Source: Candidatus Omnitrophota bacterium (GTDB taxonomy: Bacteria; Omnitrophota; Omnitrophia; Omnitrophales; Aquincolibacteriaceae). From it: 13,533 bases of DNA. The notes below the pieces were generated by a model. That model saw only the letters and a list, made by a program, of their open reading frames with translations. It made no database searches and had not been told where the DNA came from. Location of the stretch: contig JAMWDC010000013.1 of NCBI GenBank assembly GCA_023819025.1, positions 1 to 13,533 of the forward strand, given 5' to 3'. A program made the position numbers and the translations under genes. This document shows, piece by piece, positions 1 through 6,426 of this stretch; the stretch's first letter is position 1; each line of letters begins with the position of its first letter.

Positions 1-387
1 ATTGATTGAGTATTTTTATCCCGAACAACTATAAACAACGCTTGACTTTCTTACAGATAACCTATTAAAATTAAAAATGAAAATCAAGCAAGATAAAATA
101 GAAAAGCCGTTGCTTTTTACAGACAACGGCTTTTGGGGAAGAGGAAAGGAATTTTTTTGGTGTACTATATTGGAGTATACAACCTTTGTGCCAAATAAAA
201 TTGAAAAAGAAGGATTTTGTTTAGGTCGCACTTTTTTAAAGAGTTATAAAGGCTCTTAAAGGCGCATTTAATTTAAGATGAATCACAAAGAAAATGGTTT
301 AGGCCATTTTTTCCCAGGCACAATTTTCCTTTATGGAAAAATTTTTTGTGGGTGGTGATCCCGGTCCGACAAATATTTAAGCTCATC
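1..387. other. Intergenic region, no convincing gene
   Basis: This AT-rich stretch lies beyond the end of the leftward PHP gene. Short open frames exist on both strands, but their translations have low complexity and match no family I recognise. It holds a strong hairpin at 102-134 (listed separately). A possible rightward promoter (TTGACT at 42-47, 18-base spacer, TAAAAT at 66-71) has no credible gene after it. Two weak inverted repeats lie nearer the PHP stop: AAAATGG/CCATTTT at 291-310, and an imperfect CACAA..TTTTCC / GGAAAA..TTGTG pair around 318-350. Either could help end the leftward transcript. Confidence 0.6.
102..134 (-). terminator. Bidirectional intrinsic terminator-like hairpin
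   Basis: The 11-base arms AAAAGCCGTTG (102-112) and CAACGGCTTTT (124-134) are perfectly complementary around an 11-base loop. Read leftward, the stem ends in TTTT and runs into a T-rich stretch (CTATTTTATC), as expected of a rho-independent terminator. The A-run on the other side could make it work in both directions. It is the best candidate for ending the cysC-PHP transcript, although it lies about 250 bases past the PHP stop. It could equally serve a rightward gene outside the window. Confidence 0.6.
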
Positions 388-1260
388 CTAACGATTCTTC
401 AAGATCCGGCTTTTCAAGGCCTCAATAACCTCATATCCCAAATGAACCCCTTTGCCCATACAACCGATCTCAACATCTGGTTTATTGGCCCCGTGAAAAT
501 CACTTCCCCCGGTAGCAACGAGGCGAAATCGTTTCGCAAGCTTCAAGTATAACTTGATATCTTCAGGACGATGACAACTACTATAAACTTCAATACCTTG
601 AAGTCCGCAATTTACCAGATAATCCACTTCTTTTTCCAAATCCTCGGCAGACAATCTCATCTGGACAGGATGGGCAAGAGACGCGACACCGCCAGCTTCA
701 TGTATCAAACGAATGGCTTCTTCTTTCCTGACACGTCGTTTATCCACGTAAGCGGATTTGCCCTTTGCCAAGTATTTACAAAAGGCCTCTTCCTGATCGC
801 GGACCACGCCTTTGGTCACTAATACATTGGCAAAATGCGGGCGGCCTAATTGTTTTCCCGGTGGGATCTCCGTTTGACCGTAGGTTTCCTGGATGACTTC
901 CGCTAAAGTAATCTCGATTCCCGCCTCATTGAGCTTTTGGACAATTTTCGGATTACGTTCGCGGCGAGCCCTTTGAACATCTTCAAGCACATACTTCAAC
1001 TCATGATGTTCAGAGCTGACAAAATAACCCAAAACATGAAGTGTGCCCGGTGCGAATTGGGCACTGATTTCAACGCCCGGCACAAGTTCTATTCCCTGCG
1101 TATGGGCTTCTTCCTGGCATTCCCCGAAACTCGACATGGTATCGTGATCCGTCACCGCTACGCAGTCGAGATGTTTTAATTTGCAGTAGCGAATAAGTTC
1201 GGCAGGGGCATAAGACCCGTCCGAATGAGTCGTGTGCAGATGCAGATCCACACGTTTCAT
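388..1260 (-). CDS. PHP-domain metal-dependent phosphoesterase (possible 3',5'-nucleoside bisphosphate phosphatase)
   Basis: This 290-residue protein spans a full PHP domain. Visible metal-ligand motifs are DLHLHTTHSDGS (5-16: H7, H9, D14), VTDHD (36-40), GVE (62-64), H75, HP (197-198), H230 and the closing GGSDFHG (251-257: D254, H256). The GRPHFA segment (139-144) is typical of the YciV/RNase AM and CV1693 subgroup. Characterised members of that subgroup remove the 3' phosphate from nucleoside 3',5'-bisphosphates such as pAp or trim short RNAs. No signal peptide or membrane segment is seen, so it should be cytoplasmic. The ATG lies one base past the cysC stop and is preceded by a GGAAA-type ribosome site, so the two are almost certainly co-transcribed and perhaps translationally coupled. 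The pairing favours pAp as substrate, since pAp is left after PAPS donates sulfate. That is inference: the fold is clear, the exact substrate is not. Confidence 0.9.
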   Translation of the reverse strand: MKRVDLHLHTTHSDGSYAPAELIRYCKLKHLDCVAVTDHDTMSSFGECQEEAHTQGIELVPGVEISAQFAPGTLHVLGYFVSSEHHELKYVLEDVQRARRERNPKIVQKLNEAGIEITLAEVIQETYGQTEIPPGKQLGRPHFANVLVTKGVVRDQEEAFCKYLAKGKSAYVDKRRVRKEEAIRLIHEAGGVASLAHPVQMRLSAEDLEKEVDYLVNCGLQGIEVYSSCHRPEDIKLYLKLAKRFRLVATGGSDFHGANKPDVEIGCMGKGVHLGYEVIEALKSRILKNR

Positions 1261-1261
1261 C

Positions 1262-1852
1262 TTAGGTTTCCGGAACCTTGGCCGGCTGAATCGCTAAATA
1301 GCCTAATTCTTCAAGGCGCCGGATGACTTTTTCGGCAGACTGTTCTGGGTTTTCTTTCTCCGTATCGCAGGTTACCTCCGGATGAAAGGGTTCTTCATAA
1401 GGATCATCCACTCCGGTAAATCCCTTAATCTCCCCGGCACGGGCTTTCTTATAAAGACCTTTGACATCTCTTTTTTCACACGCGTCAAGAGATGCCTTTA
1501 CATAGACCTCCACGAAATTCCCAATCATGCGGCGATTATAATCCCGCACTTCGCGATAAGGAGATATAGCCGACGCAATCGCGATCACCCCGTTCCGGCT
1601 CAAGAGATGACAGACAAATCCAATTCGCTTAATATTCGTATCCCGGTCTTCTTTAGAAAAGCCAAGCCCTTTACTTAAATTTGTCCGAATCACATCCCCG
1701 TCCAAAAGTTCCGTCTTGAGCCCCCACTTACGAAATTGACGTTCGAGGATTCTGGCAATCGTGGACTTGCCTGACGATGGAAGTCCGGTAAACCAAACGG
1801 TCACTCCTGTGATTGTTCTCGCTTCGGTGCGATTCAAGATTGAGTCATTCAT
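1262..1852 (-). CDS. cysC: Adenylyl-sulfate (APS) kinase
   Basis: The enzyme phosphorylates APS to PAPS in the cytoplasm, for sulfate reduction or sulfate-ester formation. From the ATG at 1852 it is 196 residues, normal for a stand-alone CysC. Visible motifs are WFTGLPSSGKST with the Walker A loop (20-31), LDGD (50-53), GLGFSKEDRDTNIKR (62-76), the SAISPYREVRD segment near 96-106, and KGLYKKARAGEIKGFTGVDDPYE in the substrate lid. The ATG has AAAGGG about 8 bases upstream. A TTG at 1933 preceded by GGAGG could add 27 residues, but these do not resemble a CysC N-terminus. A near-consensus promoter lies at 1990-2018. The PHP phosphoesterase gene follows after one base. No ATP sulfurylase or PAPS reductase gene is in the window, so the source of APS and fate of PAPS are unknown. 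Confidence 0.95.
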   Translation of the reverse strand: MNDSILNRTEARTITGVTVWFTGLPSSGKSTIARILERQFRKWGLKTELLDGDVIRTNLSKGLGFSKEDRDTNIKRIGFVCHLLSRNGVIAIASAISPYREVRDYNRRMIGNFVEVYVKASLDACEKRDVKGLYKKARAGEIKGFTGVDDPYEEPFHPEVTCDTEKENPEQSAEKVIRRLEELGYLAIQPAKVPET

Positions 1853-1989
1853 CAGAAAACACCCTTTGAGATAGTTCCGGTCTTTGTATGTAACGTCTGA
1901 GGTTTTAAACAAAATAGGTGTTTGCCTATCCAATGGCCTCCAAATGGGTTGGGATCAATTTTTTCTGCCAGAGAAATACGAGAGCGGTT

Positions 1990-2018
1990 ACTATACAACT
2001 AAATCACAAGGGTGTCAA
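1990..2018 (-). promoter_or_regulatory. Sigma70-type promoter for cysC-PHP
   Basis: Read leftward, TTGACA (2013-2018) is followed after exactly 17 bases by TATAGT (1990-1995). This gives a perfect -35 and a 5/6 -10. It lies just past the tatC stop, inside the 178-base gap before cysC, and predicts a transcript start near 1983 and a leader of about 130 bases. I recognise no riboswitch class in the leader. It implies that cysC-PHP is transcribed independently of tatC. Confidence 0.75.
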
Positions 2019-2030
2019 TGTGAGGCAATG

Positions 2031-2747
2031 TCAGGCTCGTTTTCTTTCTGTCCACCGTGCAAGAAGAAGAGAAATCTCAAATAGAAGCAAGAGGGGTAAG
2101 GCAAATAATATCTGAGTGACAGGATCAGGGGTGGGGGTCAAAACTGCGGCGGCTACGAAGATGAGGACAATGATCGTTTTTCTGGCCTGGCCTAAGGATT
2201 GACTTGATACGGCACCCAGGTTGACCAGACCGATCACGATCACGGGAAGATCAAAAATGAGTCCGACGGCTAACATGGTTCCGGCCATAAACGAAAAATA
2301 CGGACCAATCCCGATCAAGGGTTTTAATCTCTCAGTTTGAAAGCTCAGAAAAAATCGAAGAGCCCACGGCACGATCCCATAAAAGGCGAAAATCACTCCC
2401 GCAGCAAAAAGAAAAACCGACGTAAAAACCAAGGGGAAGATAACCTTCTTTTCACGGGGATAAAGCCCGGGAGATACAAAGAGCCAGATTTGGGCAAATA
2501 AAACCGGCGTGGAAAGAATCAATCCTGCCAACAAGGCCGCCTTCAGATGGGCAAAAAAGGCCTCGTGGGGTTTTTGAAACACAACTTGGAAATCCCCGAC
2601 CTGACGGAGTGGAGCTGTCAAGAAATCAAGGAGCTTGTGAGAAAAAAAATAACAGACCACAGATGCGGCGAAAAAAAAGGTCAATGAAATGATGAACCGC
2701 CGTCGCAGCTCTTCTAAATGGGAGAGATAATCAGAAACCACAACCAC
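2031..2747 (-). CDS. tatC: Sec-independent (twin-arginine) protein translocase subunit TatC
   Basis: TatC is the membrane receptor that recognises twin-arginine signal peptides and forms the core of the translocase for folded proteins. The 238-residue product has the expected length and about six hydrophobic segments. Diagnostic motifs are SHLEELRRR near the N-terminus (9-17), FVSPGLYPREKK after the second helix, FSFMAGTMLAVGLIFDLPV in the middle, and LTPTPDP before the last helices. The start is a GTG, at 2747 or two codons later at 2741. The AGGTGG sequence overlapping the first GTG could act as ribosome site for the second. The ROK gene ends 65 bases upstream with no clear terminator between, so the two may share a transcript. 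No tatA or tatB is present in the window, so the pore-forming partner must be encoded elsewhere. Confidence 0.96.
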   Translation of the reverse strand: MVVVSDYLSHLEELRRRFIISLTFFFAASVVCYFFSHKLLDFLTAPLRQVGDFQVVFQKPHEAFFAHLKAALLAGLILSTPVLFAQIWLFVSPGLYPREKKVIFPLVFTSVFLFAAGVIFAFYGIVPWALRFFLSFQTERLKPLIGIGPYFSFMAGTMLAVGLIFDLPVIVIGLVNLGAVSSQSLGQARKTIIVLIFVAAAVLTPTPDPVTQILFALPLLLLFEISLLLARWTERKRA

Positions 2748-2812
2748 CTGATTCTTTCAGCCAGGACGGTCGATCTACTCATCATCGAACTCGTAAAATC
2801 TAGCCGCCCCTC

Positions 2813-4036
2813 TTAGGCCTGCGCAAAAACTTCGCGCGCCACGATTCCAACCACTCCAAGCGCAACGGCATTCTCACCAAACGCCGAAGGGATAATCTTT
2901 ACATGGCTCGAGGCCTCTTCCACCGCCCATTCCTTAACAGCGGCCTTAATGGAATCCAAAAGAGGTGCACCGCAATCTTCGATGCCGCCGCCGATGACCA
3001 CGATCTCCGGATTCAGGAGATTGACGAGAAATGCAATTTTTTTGCCGAGTTCCTCCCCGGCATGATCGACAACTTTGTTGGCCAGATCATCTTTATCCTT
3101 CACGGCCTTGACAATTTCCTTGAATGTCAATTTATTGAGATCGCCGTCCACCAAATCCCGAAGGATGGATTTTTCACCCTTGTTCAAATATTCCCGGGCG
3201 TTTCGCACCATGCCCACATCCATCTCCCAACGGCCCAGTTGCGTCGCAATCTCATAGGCGTATTCCTTGCTGGAGCGGTAGCTTGTGATCCCCAATTCGC
3301 CAGCCGCTCCTGTGGCCCCGCGATAAATTTCTCCGTTGATCAAAATACCGCAACCGACACCCGAGAACATATAAATCATATGACGCACATCGCGGTCGAG
3401 CCCGAGCCATTTCTCCCCGAGCACGGCGGCATTCGCGTCATTTTCCACAAAGGTTGGAATGTTCAGCCGCTTCTCAAAAGTATCTTTGATCGACAAACAA
3501 ACCGACAAGTCTTTTTCACCGAGACTCTGCGGCCAACGAATCGTACGCCCCCGTTCATCGATAATGCCTGGAACGCCGACGCCGACACCTACAATTTTAC
3601 TTTTATCAATCTCGGCTTTATCAATAATCTCCGCCGCCATATCGACCATACGTTCGATCACAACCTCCGAATTTTCAGGGGCGCGTTCACGTTTAATCTC
3701 AGCAATCACGTTGATCTCGAGATCCACCAGTACGCCGACAGTGCTCAGCATATTGAGCCCCACGCCGACAATGTAGCCTGCCTTGGGATTTAACTCCACT
3801 AAAACAGGTTTCCTGCCGCCTGTGGATTCGTCGAGCTCCCCTTCGATCACGAGACCTTTCTTGATGTAATGATTGACGTAATTGGATACCGTCACAATAT
3901 TGAGCTCGGTAATCTTAGATATATCCGTACGGGAGATCGGGCCGTTTTTCCGGATGACTTCAAGAATGGCAAGATTTTTCCGCTCTTTATCAGTCAGGAT
4001 ACGATCCTTAAGAAGAATTTGTTTAATCATTGTCAT
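2813..4036 (-). CDS. ROK-family transcriptional regulator (NagC/XylR type)
   Basis: The 407-residue protein has an N-terminal winged helix-turn-helix (about 21-62, with ISRTDISKITELNIVTVSNYV) followed by a ROK sugar-kinase-like domain (about 85-400). ENDANAA (198-204), GAAGELG (243-249) and VIGGGIED (347-354) are characteristic. The usual GH...CxCGxxGCxE zinc motif is absent: the sequence runs GELGITSYRSSKEY with no cysteines. The N-terminal phosphate-binding DxGGT is also degenerate (GLNMLST). It therefore looks like a sugar-sensing regulator without kinase activity. The ATG at 4036 has AAAGGAG 10 bases upstream. Its own promoter (4118-4145) encloses a palindrome suggestive of autoregulation. 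The carbohydrate operon upstream on the same strand is the natural target, but this is inferred from position. The inducing sugar cannot be read from the sequence. Confidence 0.92.
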   Translation of the reverse strand: MTMIKQILLKDRILTDKERKNLAILEVIRKNGPISRTDISKITELNIVTVSNYVNHYIKKGLVIEGELDESTGGRKPVLVELNPKAGYIVGVGLNMLSTVGVLVDLEINVIAEIKRERAPENSEVVIERMVDMAAEIIDKAEIDKSKIVGVGVGVPGIIDERGRTIRWPQSLGEKDLSVCLSIKDTFEKRLNIPTFVENDANAAVLGEKWLGLDRDVRHMIYMFSGVGCGILINGEIYRGATGAAGELGITSYRSSKEYAYEIATQLGRWEMDVGMVRNAREYLNKGEKSILRDLVDGDLNKLTFKEIVKAVKDKDDLANKVVDHAGEELGKKIAFLVNLLNPEIVVIGGGIEDCGAPLLDSIKAAVKEWAVEEASSHVKIIPSAFGENAVALGVVGIVAREVFAQA

Positions 4037-4117
4037 GGCGACTTCGCTCCTTTCAAACTGATCAAGCTATAAATAATCCAAGTGCCTCTAGCAAGTTACT
4101 GAGGATATAGGCGGCTT

Positions 4118-4145
4118 ATTGTATCGCTAAATAAGTTATTTGCAA
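4118..4145 (-). promoter_or_regulatory. Probable ROK gene promoter with internal palindromic operator
   Basis: Read leftward, TTGCAA (4140-4145, 4/6) is followed after 16 bases by TACAAT (4118-4123, 5/6), about 80 bases before the ROK start. The 13-base palindrome AAATAA-G-TTATTT (4129-4141, + strand) sits inside the spacer and touches the -35, a classic position for a repressor. TTATTT/AAATAA-like arms are reminiscent of sites bound by NagC/Mlc-type ROK proteins, but the match is short and AT-rich. Confidence 0.45.
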
Positions 4146-4153
4146 AGCACAAG

Positions 4154-4249
4154 TTATGGATTGGAAAAACTTTCTTTTAGCTGCAATTGTCCCGGTTTTT
4201 TTACCGCTCGGATGGGTGAACGGAAATCTCGTAACAAGGCCTCTCGGTT
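4154..4249 (-). pseudogene. Decayed C-terminal fragment of a second glycoamylase-like gene
   Basis: Read leftward, these 31 codons plus a TAA stop translate to a sequence ending VKKPGQLQLKESFSNP. The intact neighbouring glycoamylase ends IGKKPEHLLKGESFFNP, also followed by TAA. The similarity extends back through NREALLRDFRSPI versus NGSIKERFHADPI and is visible in DNA: agttatggatt..aaaaactttc occurs at both 4153 and 4335. Further upstream the frame meets a TAG near 4283 and likeness is lost. I read this as the surviving 3' end of a tandem paralogue, mostly deleted, rather than a functional gene. The fragment is short, so the homology rests on about 30 residues. Confidence 0.65.
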
Positions 4250-4335
4250 AGGGGGAAAACGTCATCTTGGACCGGCTAACAGTCCGGATTTATCAGTAGG
4301 ACCAGCATCAGCGTGCAGCCGTACACCCGTCGTAG

Positions 4336-6426
4336 TTATGGATTAAAAAAACTTTCCCCCTTCAGCAAATGTTCCGGTTTCTTCCCTATCGGATCAGCAT
4401 GAAAACGTTCTTTGATAGAACCATTTTTAAGGTAATTGCAGATTGCAATGAGACTCATCCCCTGATCCAACGCCAAATACTGTGCGTTAACCTTTTTGGT
4501 GCGGACATTCACGGAATCGTAAAAACCATACTCACCATAACTATCAAACTTTAAAAACCGCCGAATATTATCAATAGCTTGCATCGGTAATGTGTCCAAG
4601 GCCAGAAAGCTTACATGGGGTGTGATGATTTGCATATCGGTATACCCTTTGATGCCTAAAGATTTGATGCCAAGACTCAAGTATCGATATTCCATACCGC
4701 TGGACGATCCGGCTGGGGAAATACCCCAGACCGGATACTTATTTTCTTTTAAGCAGTAGTCTCGATGAAGTTCTGTGGAAATCCGGTTATTCAATCCCAA
4801 GCCCTTTCCTGCAAGTTCTTTTTCTTTAAGAATCAGCGTCGGCATCAAAACCTCGAACAGAGATCCGCCCCAGCTCGGAACAAATTTTCGGTTCTGATAC
4901 GTATAATAACCTTGAAAATATTCCACGTTTCCTGCGGTTACATACCTTCCCTGTGGGTTTTGATTCTGCCACTTCCAGACACCCGGCGGTGTGGTTCTAA
5001 AGATGAACCACCAATGGTCCTCAGGAACATCCCCTTTGCCAATTGCTAAATAACTTGTCGCCCGTGCCTCTGTTACCAGAAAGCCGTAATGAACCCCGAC
5101 CATTTCTCCTTTTTCTGCGTCATAACCGATCGAAAGCTGATTATTGGCGTAATCCAGAAACTCGTCGAAATGAAACTCATCCAGAAGTTTGGTTGCGTCC
5201 TTACCCAGTTCCGCAAGAAAAGCCTGCCGAATGATCACGAGGGCTATCGCCAGCCAGCCGTTATCCACGGAGGAAACAAACCGTTGGGTCGCAACGAGTG
5301 TACCCGTGTGATAGAAGTTATAAAAAAATCCTTTCCATCGCTCCAGTTGGCGCAATGTTTGTAATGTATCTTGCAGCTTGCGGACCGCCTCGGCTCGTGA
5401 TATGAAACCCAAATCAAATGCTGCGACCGTTCCCATAAAATCCATGGCAATATTGGTAGGCGATGTGTAGGCGCCGATCAAGGGGGTGGGACCGACGCGG
5501 ATGTGGTCCATCACCAAATGAGTCTGTTTATCCCGGGCATAGACAAAATATTTCCATGTGTCCTGAGCGATTTCCTTTAAAAACAGCTTGACGTCTTTTT
5601 CTTGATATAGGCGGGTGTCCCGCATGGTATTCGAGACTTGGGAAGGGAAACCGACCAAATTATCGAGGAGGCTTTCATGTTCAATATCGCAATCTGCATA
5701 GAAGGCAATTTCGTCGATCGCGAAATCACCTTTGCTTTCGTCCTTCCCGGCATGGATCGTAAATGCGATCGACCCCAACCGATTCAAATCAAGCCGGCGG
5801 AATGCAGCCATCGGGAGGAAGATATCACCCCAATCCTTTTGATTGACCGGGCACCAACGGGTAACGTCAGAGATGACGGATTGATTATTTTTATCGGAAA
5901 GCACTAGACGAATTCGACCCGTAAATGTAGGGGCAAGATCGGTCAATAAGCGGCATTTAAAAACAAGATATTGGGCACGGCTCATGTCAAGAGAATCCAA
6001 TTCGCTCATAACACTCGCGTGTTCCTGCGGTCTCAGATGATAACGCACAGTGAGTGATTGGCCGCGTTTTTGATTGCGGGCGTCTTTCTTCTCGATCACA
6101 AGCCTGAGCGCATCCGCTCGGGGGCACTCCGTTTTCCACGCATAACCCATCCGGTTCTTAAGTTCCCCCCCATTAAAATCATCGATGACTTTAAACTGAG
6201 ACGCACTCAGCAGGGATTGTTCCGGTCTCACAATCTGGTTCAAAACCATACCGGGCAGGGGGCCCACCATGGTCAAGGGCTTAATAAGAATCTTAGGACC
6301 GACTGAGGCGCAAGACGTCGTGGAGAAAACACTGACCGCAACCATCAGAAAAAAAGAGAGAGGGCGAAACAACTTCGGGATCTTCGATCTAACCAAGAAC
6401 AACCTGTACCTTGTGGGTTCGTCCAT
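4336..6426 (-). CDS. Exported glycoamylase-like (PF10091/GH144-type) glycoside hydrolase, probable lipoprotein
   Basis: From the ATG at 6426 the product is 696 residues. An N-terminal hydrophobic segment ends in FSTTSC (Cys39), a plausible though imperfect lipobox. Residues about 80-245 (VIDDFNGGELKNRMGYAW ... DFAIDEIAFYAD) look like a carbohydrate-binding beta-sandwich. Residues about 270-685 form the glycoamylase-like domain, with SSVDNGWLAIAL, PSWGGSLFEVLMP, VWGISPAG, YGEYGFYDSVN and LALDQGMSLIAICNYL. The family includes endo-beta-1,2-glucanases (GH144), and related domains occur inside cyclic beta-1,2-glucan synthase. It should act outside the cytoplasm on a glucan; the exact linkage is inferred. 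It overlaps the end of the GH94 gene. Alternative starts are TTG at 6477 (longer) and TTG at 6402, which has AAGG six bases upstream and would leave a compact signal peptide. A degraded paralogue end follows the stop. Confidence 0.88.
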   Translation of the reverse strand: MDEPTRYRLFLVRSKIPKLFRPLSFFLMVAVSVFSTTSCASVGPKILIKPLTMVGPLPGMVLNQIVRPEQSLLSASQFKVIDDFNGGELKNRMGYAWKTECPRADALRLVIEKKDARNQKRGQSLTVRYHLRPQEHASVMSELDSLDMSRAQYLVFKCRLLTDLAPTFTGRIRLVLSDKNNQSVISDVTRWCPVNQKDWGDIFLPMAAFRRLDLNRLGSIAFTIHAGKDESKGDFAIDEIAFYADCDIEHESLLDNLVGFPSQVSNTMRDTRLYQEKDVKLFLKEIAQDTWKYFVYARDKQTHLVMDHIRVGPTPLIGAYTSPTNIAMDFMGTVAAFDLGFISRAEAVRKLQDTLQTLRQLERWKGFFYNFYHTGTLVATQRFVSSVDNGWLAIALVIIRQAFLAELGKDATKLLDEFHFDEFLDYANNQLSIGYDAEKGEMVGVHYGFLVTEARATSYLAIGKGDVPEDHWWFIFRTTPPGVWKWQNQNPQGRYVTAGNVEYFQGYYTYQNRKFVPSWGGSLFEVLMPTLILKEKELAGKGLGLNNRISTELHRDYCLKENKYPVWGISPAGSSSGMEYRYLSLGIKSLGIKGYTDMQIITPHVSFLALDTLPMQAIDNIRRFLKFDSYGEYGFYDSVNVRTKKVNAQYLALDQGMSLIAICNYLKNGSIKERFHADPIGKKPEHLLKGESFFNP

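Noticed and set aside
77..259. Open frame of 60 codons after a promoter-like sequence on the + strand
   Set aside because: The start codon falls almost at the predicted transcript start, the frame contains a strong terminator-like hairpin, and the peptide resembles nothing known.
2903..3793. Long open frame of 296 codons on the + strand
   Set aside because: It is entirely antisense to the ROK gene, whose family motifs are clear; the antisense translation matches no family.
4260..4300. GGAC/GTCC inverted repeat as a terminator for the glycoamylase operon
   Set aside because: The stem is only four base pairs and no T-run follows in the leftward direction.
5262..5271. DnaA-box-like TTATCCACG inside the glycoamylase gene (another near 738 in the PHP gene)
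   Set aside because: They are isolated, lie inside coding sequence and form no cluster with an AT-rich unwinding region, so there is no support for an origin within the window.
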